Made by a program: the position numbers and the translations under genes. From Haematospirillum jordaniae (GTDB lineage: Bacteria > Pseudomonadota > Alphaproteobacteria > Rhodospirillales > Rhodospirillaceae), in assembly GCF_001611975.1 (NCBI RefSeq), contig NZ_CP014525.1, positions 364,001-428,000 of the forward strand: a DNA stretch of 64,000 nt. The letters are read 5' to 3'. Under the pieces are notes generated by a model, which ran no database searches, had not been told where the DNA came from, and saw nothing but the letters and a program-made list of their open reading frames with translations. This document shows positions 35,389 to 44,350 of this stretch, one piece after another. Position 1 is the first letter of the stretch; every line of letters begins with the position of its first letter.

Positions 35389-36846
35389 GTGACCAAAACA
35401 CCTGCACAGAATCGAAACCCATCTTTACGGGTACGCCTTCTCGTCGGAGCCGCACTCTGGGTCAGCATGGCCTTAGCCATTGCGGGCTTCGGCCTGCAGG
35501 CCCTGTTCGAGAACTTTGTGCAGGGCCAGATGGTCAGCCGCCTGTCTGTCATTCTTGATCACATTGCTGCCAACATCGACATCGATACCGACGGTCAGGT
35601 TACCCTGCTGTCCCGACCGGCAAATCCGCTTTTTCAACGCCCTCTTTCAGGGCTTTACTGGCAAGTGGAATACGGGAACAAGGTCATTTTGCGATCCCGT
35701 TCACTCTGGGATGAGCAAATGGACCTTCCCTACTCAGCAAGCCCACTTGATGGATCAATACAGGTCGAGTACGCCGGTGGACCAGGACAATCCAAGATCT
35801 TGGCCGTCACGCGGTTTATAACCCTACCGGAAACACATCGGCTGTTTCGCATTGTCGCGGGAACAGACGAACGCAGTCTGGAGCGGCTCTTCACCAGATT
35901 CTGCCGCATTATCACTATTGCTCTTGGCCTTCTGGCCATTGGAATTACAGCTGCCGTCTGGGGACAGATAACATTTGGTCTGGCACCCTTCAGGCACCTA
36001 CGGCAATCCTTGGCCGATATCCGCAGCGGAAAAAACAATACTCTGGAAGGCCGCTGGCCGATAGAAGTTGTTCCCTTGGTCGAAGATCTGAACGCGCTTC
36101 TCCTTCACCACGACAAGATGGTAAGAAATGCACGCACTCACGCTGGCAACTTGGCCCATGCTCTGAAAACACCCTTGGCCGTCATTATGAATGAATCGGA
36201 CCGGCTGGGCAAACAGGGACAACATCAGGCTGCACGTCTTCTGAAGCAGCAAACAGAAGCCATGCAACGCCATATTGAACACCATCTGGCACGGGCACGG
36301 GCCCAAACATCAACAAAGACACGGAGCCTGCGCACAGCACCAGAACCATCCATCGAGCGTCTGTGCCGGACCATGCGCCACCTTCACAAAACAGACATCA
36401 AGGTTAACCTTGACGAACACTGCCCCTCTTTTTGCGGAAACCAAGAAACGCTGGAGGAAATCATCGGCAACCTCCTTGACAATGCCTGCAAGTGGTCAAG
36501 AGGCCAAGTCATTGTACAGGCGGGGTCAAATGTTGACGGTGAGTTATCGATAAGCGTGGATGATGACGGCCCCGGCATACCGGACTCACATATCGACGCA
36601 GCCCTGCACCGCGGACATCGCCTTGATGAAAGCAAACCAGGCAGTGGACTTGGGTTGTCGATTGCGGACGACCTTGCCCGAACAGCGGGAGGATCTCTGC
36701 ACCTTGGGCGCTCCACAATTCTTGGAGGCCTTATGGCACATGTGATCCTCCCCGCATCAACTGCGACGTGTCCTCAACAGACTGAACGTGCCTACAGCGC
36801 GGTAGAACCTGCAGAGGCCGCCTCTTCTCTCTCCAGAATCAAATGA
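35389..36846 (+). CDS. PhoQ-like sensor histidine kinase
   Basis: A 485-residue kinase from a GTG start. Transmembrane helices at about 17-40 and 172-192 flank a periplasmic sensor of about 130 residues. HAMP-like sequence (192-245), H-box LAHALKTPLAV (His about 257), N-box NLLDNACKW, G1 DDDGPGIPD and G2 GSGLGLSIADDLA are intact, so it should be active. It lies directly after its response regulator. Its 3' end overlaps the convergent lipoprotein gene by 55 bases. Confidence 0.94.
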   Translation: MTKTPAQNRNPSLRVRLLVGAALWVSMALAIAGFGLQALFENFVQGQMVSRLSVILDHIAANIDIDTDGQVTLLSRPANPLFQRPLSGLYWQVEYGNKVILRSRSLWDEQMDLPYSASPLDGSIQVEYAGGPGQSKILAVTRFITLPETHRLFRIVAGTDERSLERLFTRFCRIITIALGLLAIGITAAVWGQITFGLAPFRHLRQSLADIRSGKNNTLEGRWPIEVVPLVEDLNALLLHHDKMVRNARTHAGNLAHALKTPLAVIMNESDRLGKQGQHQAARLLKQQTEAMQRHIEHHLARARAQTSTKTRSLRTAPEPSIERLCRTMRHLHKTDIKVNLDEHCPSFCGNQETLEEIIGNLLDNACKWSRGQVIVQAGSNVDGELSISVDDDGPGIPDSHIDAALHRGHRLDESKPGSGLGLSIADDLARTAGGSLHLGRSTILGGLMAHVILPASTATCPQQTERAYSAVEPAEAASSLSRIK

Positions 36847-37199
36847 CTGGACGGGCTGTACTTGTTACTAGCACCGGAAGCAGCATCAATCACCACACCA
36901 ATACCACCACCAAGAATAATGTTACCGAATGTCATGGCTGCAACATCAGACTCTACTGTAATCTCAGCCGTACGATATCCCTCTTTCTCGCAACGCACCA
37001 AAATATCGAGTTTCGTTTTATCAACCTTCACGGCCCCTGGCGTTGTCACCTGCCCGATGACACGACCATCCCGGTGCAGGGTGCACAGAGCACCCTGAGG
37101 GGTCGTTCCAAAAGAAAGATCCTGTGTTGTTCCTTCAATGATCGATGAACAGGCTGATGTCAGCATGACAAGCAGAGACGTAGCAAGAAAACGTTTCAC
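36792..37199 (-). CDS. putative lipoprotein with PEGA-like domain
   Basis: A 135-residue protein with a lipoprotein signal ending in LTSAC. The mature part has TPQGALCTLHRDGRVIGQV and a KTKLDILVRCEKEGYRTAEI segment similar to PEGA-type domains, then a glycine-rich hydrophobic hairpin (MTFGNIILGGGIGVVIDAA). It is probably attached to the outer membrane. It is convergent with and overlaps the end of the sensor kinase gene, so the two transcripts are antisense at their ends. Confidence 0.75.
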   Translation of the reverse strand: MKRFLATSLLVMLTSACSSIIEGTTQDLSFGTTPQGALCTLHRDGRVIGQVTTPGAVKVDKTKLDILVRCEKEGYRTAEITVESDVAAMTFGNIILGGGIGVVIDAASGASNKYSPSSHLILEREEAASAGSTAL

Positions 37200-37404
37200 A
37201 AAAACCCCCCATAATTAATTATAATCAATAACAAATACCCTATTAAGGCACCAAGAACGCATTGAGCAAGTAGAATCTTAGAATGAAATAAATTACCGAT
37301 ATTCTATTGAAAATTAATATTGGCAGGGCTTGGTTGATTCTTCCCCAGCCGCTATGATGGCACATTCAGCGCCATGCCCTTGCCAACCCGGGAGAGTTTC
37401 TGAC

Positions 37405-38217
37405 GTGAGTTTACATACCCAAGACACAACCGTTGCCGACGGGCTTTCCGCGACAGCCTCATCCCTGCGTGCTGCACTGAACTATGTATCGGCGCGCGAT
37501 GAGTTGACCTGCCCGGACAGCGTGATCAACAATGCCCGCAACGACGAACCTGTTTTTGTGCTGCGTGCCCGCGACATGGTTTCAACAACGACGATAGAGT
37601 GGTGGATCTGGTGCGCACGCAATCGTGGGGTGCCTACAGAAAAGCTTGAACGTGCCGAACGTCAGCGCCGCGCCGCTGACCTCTGGATTGAAAAACGACT
37701 ACCTGTACAATCAGACCCAGATGGCCGGGCCTGTGTACGCGCCGCACGATCCGAAAGGGAAGATCAAACCTCGGTCCTGAACTCAGCCCACCCGGATGAG
37801 CCCGTGTTCGTAATCGTTGCATCGGATGCTGTTGCTGCAGAAGTTGTTGAGTTCTGGGCTTTTATGGCTGAACGCCACGGCGCTCCCAGCAGAAAGATTG
37901 AAGGGGCCATGGAAGTGGCAAAAGCCATGGCACGCTGGGCCGAAAAAAGGGTTGTTGGCTTCACCCCTAGGCGTATATCCTCCTCGGCGTCAGTTCAGGA
38001 GATACCAAGACCACGCCACAGAACCAGCATGCAGCTCGTCTGCATGGAATGCGGCCACAGGGAAACTGTGGGGACTCCGCCTTATGACGAGGAAATGCTG
38101 ACAACTGTCCGCGAAATGTGCGAGGGGGCCTGTCCATCCTGCGGGGCCGAACCCAAGCAGGACAGCGTCGGTCGCACAACACGCGTTCTAACCACCGAAA
38201 TGGCTGAAACACCCTGA
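37405..38217 (+). CDS. protein with a duplicated 60-residue module and a zinc ribbon, unknown function
   Basis: A 270-residue soluble protein. Two copies of one module are visible, at about residues 39-98 and 123-182. Each runs NxAxxDEPVFV, a variable strand, an E(W/F)W helix, and ends in W-I/A-E-K-R. A C-terminal zinc ribbon follows, with CMEC (213-216) and CPSC (243-246). The GTG at 37405 follows GGGAGAG and is preferred to a TTG 75 bases upstream. No known family was recognised. A regulatory or nucleic-acid-binding role is possible from the ribbon. Confidence 0.7.
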   Translation: MSLHTQDTTVADGLSATASSLRAALNYVSARDELTCPDSVINNARNDEPVFVLRARDMVSTTTIEWWIWCARNRGVPTEKLERAERQRRAADLWIEKRLPVQSDPDGRACVRAARSEREDQTSVLNSAHPDEPVFVIVASDAVAAEVVEFWAFMAERHGAPSRKIEGAMEVAKAMARWAEKRVVGFTPRRISSSASVQEIPRPRHRTSMQLVCMECGHRETVGTPPYDEEMLTTVREMCEGACPSCGAEPKQDSVGRTTRVLTTEMAETP

Positions 38218-38272
38218 AACGTGTTGTTTCGTCCTTTCTCCGCTCAACCCCGCTGTGAGGATACCTGCGGGC

Positions 38273-39550
38273 ATGTTGCACTTGCTTCGCTCTCTTGCCA
38301 ATCTTTTGGGCGGTTTGGCCTTGCTGGCCACTGCCTACGGCTTTCTTGGCACCTTGCTGTCCGTCCGGCTGTCGCTGGAAGGCTACTCCGAGACCATCTC
38401 CGGTAATGTTCTCGCCTGCTTTTATGTCGGGCTGATTGCCGGATCCTTCCTAGCCAAGGGCTTTATCGCGTCGATCGGACATATCCGCTACTTGTATGTC
38501 ATGATTATCGGGTTTGCTTTGGCCGCTTTGGCCCATAGCCTTGTTGTTGACCCCATTGTATGGGGAGGGCTGCGTATTGTGTCAGGCTTCTGCATGGCGG
38601 GCTCCTTCGTCGCACTTGAAAGCTGGCTGAATGCCAAGGCCAACAACCAACAACGCGGAACCGTCTTGGCGATCTATATGCTGACTGCCTATCTGTCTGT
38701 TGGCGGTGGACAGAAGCTGATCACGGTAGCCGACATCGGGGATGATATTCTGTTCTTCTTGGCAGGGGGCATTGCGATACTGGCCCTTGTGCCCGTCATG
38801 TTGACTCGAAACGCAGAACGCCCCGCACGTCCGGAACCCGAGAAGATCGGTCTCTCCGCTCTTATGTCCACACCACGCCTTGGCATGATTGGCGCTACCG
38901 TATCGGGGATCCTGCTCGGGTCTTTTTACAGCATGATGCCCCGCTATGGGGTCGAGGTCGGCTTAGATGCAGAGGGCGTATCAACCTTGATGCTGTGCGG
39001 CTTCTTTGGTGCCATGGTTTTCCAAATACCTGTGGGTAAACTGTCAGATCGCATCAACAGGCGCCATGTCATCTTGGCTGTCAGCCTGCTTCTGACTGGC
39101 CTTTCCATTGTTCTGACAGCCATAACCGCCACCAGCCTAGACTCTTCCACCTTCTCGGGATTGACATTCCTGTCGGTGGTGTTTGTGTTCAGTGGCATGC
39201 TATTCGTGGCATTTCCGCTTTCGATATCCTATTCGAATGACCGCGCAGCTCCAAGCAAGCTGGCTGCAACGGCCAGCGCCATGAATCTCTTCAATGCCAT
39301 TGGCTGCGTGGCGGGCACACTCTTGGCAGCCAAGGCCATGGAGGTAACAGGTCCATTGGGCTTCTTCATCTTCATCGCCGCATGTGGCGTCTTCATGTCT
39401 GTTGTTTGCCTTGTGCAGAAAGATAATTGCCACATGGCAGCAACAGATACCCCGCATGGGGATGCAATGGCAGCTGAGCCGATTGCCCTGCACCGGACCG
39501 TTCCGTCCGGACTGGAAGAAGCCGGACAAAGACGGCGCAATGTCGGGTGA
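38273..39550 (+). CDS. MFS transporter (YcaD/UbiA-neighbour sugar-phosphate-type)
   Basis: About 425 residues with twelve predicted hydrophobic helices. The MFS motif A-like loop between helices 8 and 9 reads GKLSDRINRRHV; VALESWLNAKANNQQRG is typical of the YcaD/MFS_1 group of alphaproteobacteria. The substrate is unknown. An in-frame GTG at 38255 is an alternative start. The stop overlaps the start of the HD-domain gene by 11 bases. Confidence 0.85.
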   Translation: MLHLLRSLANLLGGLALLATAYGFLGTLLSVRLSLEGYSETISGNVLACFYVGLIAGSFLAKGFIASIGHIRYLYVMIIGFALAALAHSLVVDPIVWGGLRIVSGFCMAGSFVALESWLNAKANNQQRGTVLAIYMLTAYLSVGGGQKLITVADIGDDILFFLAGGIAILALVPVMLTRNAERPARPEPEKIGLSALMSTPRLGMIGATVSGILLGSFYSMMPRYGVEVGLDAEGVSTLMLCGFFGAMVFQIPVGKLSDRINRRHVILAVSLLLTGLSIVLTAITATSLDSSTFSGLTFLSVVFVFSGMLFVAFPLSISYSNDRAAPSKLAATASAMNLFNAIGCVAGTLLAAKAMEVTGPLGFFIFIAACGVFMSVVCLVQKDNCHMAATDTPHGDAMAAEPIALHRTVPSGLEEAGQRRRNVG

Positions 39551-40166
39551 CATTGCCCGTCATCTGTCGGGCCATGCTCCGAGGACATGGCAAAGGATGG
39601 TTTCGGGTCGTCGACTAAATCTCGTCGACCCGTCACCTCTGGATGTGGAAATAACCGATATTGCCCTTGGCCTATCCCGCAACAGCCGCTGGAACGGGCA
39701 AACCATTGGGCCACACGCATGGTCCGTTGCGCAGCACAGCGTCTTTGTTGTGGACATTATGAAACGGTTCAGGCCCCGCCCAGAACCAAATCTTTTGCTT
39801 GCCGGACTCCTCCATGATGCACCGGAATATGTCACACATGACCTGGTTACCCCCCTGAAAGCCGTTGTAGGGAATGTCTTCCGCGAGGTTGAAAACCGAC
39901 TGATGTGTGCAATCCACGTACGCTTTGGCTTGCCACCTTGCCTTTCCACCCCGGACAAGACCCGGATCAAGAAGGCAGACCTGATAGCGGCAGCGACAGA
40001 AGCAGTTCAACTTGCAGGATTTTCTTTGCACGAAATTCGCCCTGTCTTGTCGATCAAGGCCAAACCAGCACCATGGGCCCACCTGCTGCCTCTCCCGGCT
40101 ACAGAGGCAGCCCATCTCTTTCTGGACACATTCTCCGAACTTCACAAGGCCTTGCAGGCTTCCTGA
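39540..40166 (+). CDS. HD-domain phosphohydrolase (YfbR-like)
   Basis: A 208-residue protein. The metal-binding His and Asp are seen in VAQHSVFV and GLLHDAPEYVTHDLVTPLK. It opens with TWQRMVSGRRLNLVDPSPLDVEI, typical of alphaproteobacterial HD hydrolases near deoxynucleotidase YfbR. It may hydrolyse nucleoside monophosphates; the substrate is not proven. It starts inside the end of the MFS gene, indicating coupled translation. Confidence 0.85.
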   Translation: MSGDIARHLSGHAPRTWQRMVSGRRLNLVDPSPLDVEITDIALGLSRNSRWNGQTIGPHAWSVAQHSVFVVDIMKRFRPRPEPNLLLAGLLHDAPEYVTHDLVTPLKAVVGNVFREVENRLMCAIHVRFGLPPCLSTPDKTRIKKADLIAAATEAVQLAGFSLHEIRPVLSIKAKPAPWAHLLPLPATEAAHLFLDTFSELHKALQAS

Positions 40167-40314
40167 GCACCCCTGGTTCCTATGGACCGGGTGTACACCG
40201 TCAGGATACTAGGGTTATCTGTATGCGTTGCAACACCTGCGCTGTGCACTGCACAACGTCATTGTTGCTTGTGCGCAAGTTCCGGATGGATGTCTCTGGA
40301 GAAGGACGCCCCCG

Positions 40315-42453
40315 ATGTCGCTCTCGCTGCTGCTTTTCATGGATACAACTGCAATACATGGCAGCCCCGGCCTTGCCGCCTTTGGGGTCCTCTTTCTTGC
40401 CATCTGCACGATGATGTCCTTCCACCTTTTGACAACACGATCAGAACAGGCTGGAATAAGGCGCAAAATCGACACATTGGGGCCCGTTGTCCTGTTCAGC
40501 TTTGGGGTACTGGGTGGCTACACAACAACCTTCTTGGCCTTGCCAACAGCGCTGGAGCCAGGCTTTCATCCCCTCATTCTATCGCTGGGGCTTGTTATCG
40601 GGGTCCTCGCCGCCTATGCCGGCATGAGCCTCATCGACACAACAGAAGCCAACCTGCCACGCAGTGCGCTAGCTGGCGGAACCGTTGCCTTGGGGCTGTG
40701 GGCAACATTCTACTGTATCCTGGAGTCAATGCTGATCATACCGGATCTGGAATATGACCCCGTCCTGTCTGTCAGCGCATTGTGCATCACAGCTTTGATC
40801 TGTAGCGCCGCTTTTGTAACCTTCCCCCGAACGCACGGCCCGGAAAAGACAGTCCTGATTGCAGGGCTTCTGATGATCGGTGGCATTGTAACCCTGTATG
40901 CCATGGCATTACCGTCTGTTACCGTGCTGCCCCGGTCACGGTCGCTTGTATACATCCACAAGCTTGATCGTGAAACCATGGGCATCCTGATCGCCATTAC
41001 GGCATCCGTAATCGGTATTGCCCTGTACAGCATATGTGTACTGCTGCGATGGCTGACCCATAGCAGTGCCCCCCACTCTTCTCCAGAACAATCCGGACAG
41101 AAGACCGAAGAAGAACAGCAGCCAACGTCTTTAGGAGGACGGGCTTCCTTTGAAAGCCGACTGGAACGGGCTATTACACGTGCGCACCGCTCAGGACGCC
41201 AGACAGCCGTTCTCCTTCTCAGAATTGATGGCCCGGCCTTACCGGAGAGCGGTAAAAACCAGACACTGCGGCCATGCCTTCCGGATATTCTGGCAGCTAA
41301 CTTGACCTTGTGCCTGCGAACCCGTGACTCCTTGTCCGATTTCGGTAACAACCGTTTTGGTATCTTGGCCGAAGACTTGGTCGATGCTGCCGAAGCCGGA
41401 GCCTTGGCGGGACGTGTCCTTGACTGCCTGAATGACGCCGCAACCGCAAACAGTAATGACTGCGGTATGACCGGGGCGATCGGTATTGCCGTATGTCCCG
41501 ATGACGGCAGCACGGCACAGGAGCTATTAAGCCGGGCTGAAACAGCCATGCTGTCCATTACAGAAGCTGGGTCGCAAAGCTATGCGTTCTTTACCCCGGA
41601 AATGAATGCCGGCAACCCGGATATGCTGTCGCTCCCCCATCTGCTGCGCCTTGCTGTGCGCCATCGGCAGTTCCGGCTTCTGCTCCAACCTAAATACCGG
41701 TCTGAAGACAACAGCATCGCGGGGGCCGAGGCTCTTCTGCGCTGGAATCATCCCAGCCGCGGCATGCTGGCACCCGTGCATTTTATAGGCTTGGCAGAGC
41801 ACCTTGGCATCATGCCCGAGATTGATAGCTGGGTCGCCCGTGAAGCCTGTCGAATCCTCAAGCGCTGGCAATCCATGGGGGCTCCTTTTGATACGCTGGA
41901 TCTCTCCATCAACGCCAGACCGCACCTCTTCAGTGAGGAGACCTATGCGGCAATGCTTGAAAAGACATTGAAAGAAACAGACATCAATCCTGCACGGCTG
42001 TTAATCGAAGTAGCGGCCATGCACAGGGAAGACACTACACAGTCCCCTGAAGAAACCGCCGCCGCCCTCCGCTCTCTTGGCGTTGGGGTTGCCCTTGAGC
42101 ATTTCGGGACGGGGTGGTCGTCCTTGGCTTATCTGTGCACGGTCGCCGCGCGTGAAGTCAAAGTGGACCGAGCCTTGCTGCAAAATTTGAGCCCGGGCTC
42201 AAATGCAGAGAAAGTCATGCAGTCGATCCTGTCACTGATTCACACACTCAACATGAAGGCAGTTGTCGAGGGCGTGGAAACGCTGGGTATGGCAGAGCAC
42301 CTGCGCAGCTTGGGCGTGAACGCGCTTCAGGGCTACGCGTTCGGACAACCGTGCCCGCCGAATGTCTTTGAGACAACCGTGTTCGAAACAGCGCGGCGCC
42401 TGAAGCAAGGGAAACCATCCGAGGATAACACGTCCTCAACTGGTCCACGGTAA
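40315..42453 (+). CDS. membrane MHYT-like/GGDEF/EAL protein with degenerate active sites
   Basis: A 712-residue protein. Seven or so hydrophobic helices (1-250) have an MHYT-like arrangement with the Met-His-Tyr motif lost. The GGDEF domain (about 275-430) has GNNRF instead of GGDEF (344-348). The EAL domain (about 440-690) keeps EALLR (472-476), KVD (616-618) and VEGVE, but the metal-binding DD is EH (595-596) and the E-x-T-E motif is lost. It is probably a c-di-GMP-binding or protein-binding regulator without activity. The ATG at 40315 follows GGAGAAGGA. Confidence 0.85.
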   Translation: MSLSLLLFMDTTAIHGSPGLAAFGVLFLAICTMMSFHLLTTRSEQAGIRRKIDTLGPVVLFSFGVLGGYTTTFLALPTALEPGFHPLILSLGLVIGVLAAYAGMSLIDTTEANLPRSALAGGTVALGLWATFYCILESMLIIPDLEYDPVLSVSALCITALICSAAFVTFPRTHGPEKTVLIAGLLMIGGIVTLYAMALPSVTVLPRSRSLVYIHKLDRETMGILIAITASVIGIALYSICVLLRWLTHSSAPHSSPEQSGQKTEEEQQPTSLGGRASFESRLERAITRAHRSGRQTAVLLLRIDGPALPESGKNQTLRPCLPDILAANLTLCLRTRDSLSDFGNNRFGILAEDLVDAAEAGALAGRVLDCLNDAATANSNDCGMTGAIGIAVCPDDGSTAQELLSRAETAMLSITEAGSQSYAFFTPEMNAGNPDMLSLPHLLRLAVRHRQFRLLLQPKYRSEDNSIAGAEALLRWNHPSRGMLAPVHFIGLAEHLGIMPEIDSWVAREACRILKRWQSMGAPFDTLDLSINARPHLFSEETYAAMLEKTLKETDINPARLLIEVAAMHREDTTQSPEETAAALRSLGVGVALEHFGTGWSSLAYLCTVAAREVKVDRALLQNLSPGSNAEKVMQSILSLIHTLNMKAVVEGVETLGMAEHLRSLGVNALQGYAFGQPCPPNVFETTVFETARRLKQGKPSEDNTSSTGPR

Positions 42454-42462
42454 CAAGCTGCA

Positions 42463-44070
42463 TCAAATAGCCAATGCTTTCTTGAGGTTGATACCCCGTG
42501 CCTTCAGGCCCTTGGCAAGCTGGTCCGTATAGGTCTCAAGCACCTTGACCCGGGCATAGCGTTTGGAATTGGCCTCGACCAAGGTCCAGGGCGCATTGCG
42601 TGTCGATGTCCGCTCGATCATATCATTGACCGCATCCTGATACTGGTCCCATTTCTCACGGTTCCGCCAGTCTTCGTCTGTCAGCTTCCACGCCTTCCAT
42701 GGCGTATTCTGGCGTGCCGTAAAACGGGCCATCTGCTCTTCAGGGGTAATGTGCAGCCAGTATTTGCACAATACGGTTCCGAACTCGGACAGCTGTTCCT
42801 CAAAGGCGTTGATCTCGGCATAAGCCCTCATCCACTCGTCCGTACGGGCGAACCCCTCTACCCTCTCGACCAGAACCCGCCCGTACCATGAACGGTCATA
42901 AATGGTTACTCGACCGGCACGGCTGATATGACGCCAGAAACGCCATAAATAATGGCGGGCCTTTTCTTCATCCGTAGGTGCTGCTGTTGGTATGACCTTG
43001 TACTCACGAGCATCCAGCGCTGATACCACGCGGCGGATCGCACCACCCTTTCCACCGGCATCCCAGCCTTCAAACACCAGGACGCTGGAAACACCATAAG
43101 CACGTGCCAGACGCGATAACCCGGCAAGGCGGCTGCGACCGGCACGAATGCGCTCGGCATATTCAGCAGGCTCCAGGTCCAGACTCATGTCCAAGGCATC
43201 CAGAATGGTCGGCTGCTGGGGCAATGACACGGACAAAAGACCGGCGTCCGCCTGCGCTCCGGCACGCTTGCGTGTTTTGGCCGCAGCCGGAACAGAGCGA
43301 CCGGCACGTGCAGCACTCTCATCTTTTTTCACAGTATCCAGCAGCTTACGGCGCAGATCTCGTGCTTCAAGATGCCGGACCAGAGCATCACGCAAGGTCA
43401 TCAGCAAGGTCAGGGAACGATACCGGACATCTTCGCCTTCAATGATCGTCCACGGGGCGTGTCCATCGCTGGTCATGCGAATAGTACGCTCCGCAGCCGC
43501 AATGAAATTGTCGTACATCTCCCAATGCTTCCAATCGCGCTTGGTCACCCGCCAAGCCTCATGGGGCTTTTTCTCCAGCTTTCTGAGGCGACGCCGCTGG
43601 GCATCACGACCAAGATGCATCCAGAACTTCAGGATCAAGGCCCCATCATCAGCCAGCATTTTCTCAAAATGAGCAATCCGCGCCAGTTGCTCGTCCATCT
43701 CGGCCAAGGAAATACGCTCCCAAGCCCTATCCATTACCGGGGCAGAGTACCAAGACCCCATGAACATGCCGATACAGCCGCGTGGTGGAAGATCTCGCCA
43801 GTACCGCCAAGCAGATGGCCTCTCCCGTTCCTCATCCGAAGGATCCCCGTAAGCGGACGTCGACATCCAGCGCGGATCAAGCCACTCGCTGAGAAGGTTT
43901 ATGCTCTCGCCTTTTCCGGCCCCATCAACCCCGGCAAACACCAAGATAACCGGGAAATCGGCATAACGAAGCGTCTGCTGGAGCGTAATCAGCTCAGTGC
44001 GCAACGCCGGTGTTACGGCGTCAAACTCTTTCCTGGAAATCTTGCGCCCCAGTTCAGCGGTTCGAAACAT
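42463..44070 (-). CDS. pap: polyphosphate:AMP phosphotransferase, two tandem PPK2 domains
   Basis: A 535-residue protein with two PPK2 domains in tandem. Domain one has Walker A GVDGAGKG (47-54) and domain two GWDAGGKG (335-342). Each has a downstream R-S-W/Y-Y lid segment (GSWYSAPV, DRSWYGRV). Class II PPK2 enzymes of this form turn AMP into ADP using polyphosphate. The ATG at 44070 follows GGGGGTAG; the open frame runs further upstream into sequence unlike the family. It is divergent from gap. Confidence 0.93.
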   Translation of the reverse strand: MFRTAELGRKISRKEFDAVTPALRTELITLQQTLRYADFPVILVFAGVDGAGKGESINLLSEWLDPRWMSTSAYGDPSDEERERPSAWRYWRDLPPRGCIGMFMGSWYSAPVMDRAWERISLAEMDEQLARIAHFEKMLADDGALILKFWMHLGRDAQRRRLRKLEKKPHEAWRVTKRDWKHWEMYDNFIAAAERTIRMTSDGHAPWTIIEGEDVRYRSLTLLMTLRDALVRHLEARDLRRKLLDTVKKDESAARAGRSVPAAAKTRKRAGAQADAGLLSVSLPQQPTILDALDMSLDLEPAEYAERIRAGRSRLAGLSRLARAYGVSSVLVFEGWDAGGKGGAIRRVVSALDAREYKVIPTAAPTDEEKARHYLWRFWRHISRAGRVTIYDRSWYGRVLVERVEGFARTDEWMRAYAEINAFEEQLSEFGTVLCKYWLHITPEEQMARFTARQNTPWKAWKLTDEDWRNREKWDQYQDAVNDMIERTSTRNAPWTLVEANSKRYARVKVLETYTDQLAKGLKARGINLKKALAI

Positions 44071-44255
44071 CGATTCTACCCCCGGTGAGAAATCCAGAAT
44101 GCGGACAGCTGCGGTGACAGCCCTCTCCCTGCCGTCATATTGCCGGTTTCGGGGGCTTTTATCCACATCAAGGATGAGGTTTTTTCCATTACGTTGGCTT
44201 GGGTCTGGATTTACACAATCTTCCGTGACATACGTAGCCACCGCCCACCTGAATA

Positions 44256-44273
44256 CAGACAGGAAATTGTCTG
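44256..44273. promoter_or_regulatory. inverted repeat upstream of gap, possible operator
   Basis: CAGACA-GGAAAT-TGTCTG is a perfect 6-bp inverted repeat about 80 bases ahead of the gap start, in the region shared with the divergent pap gene. Binding is not proven. Confidence 0.3.
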
Positions 44274-44350
44274 GAAAATTCTCGTTGTGTGCGCCCTGTT
44301 TTTCGGCCTGCCCCTGTGTCTGGCAGACTGTGTTTGAATGGAGGATCTTT

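Noticed and set aside
43997..44350. Upstream extension of gap by 118 codons
   Set aside because: It overlaps the divergent pap coding start and has no GAPDH similarity. ATG 44351 has a strong ribosome-binding site.
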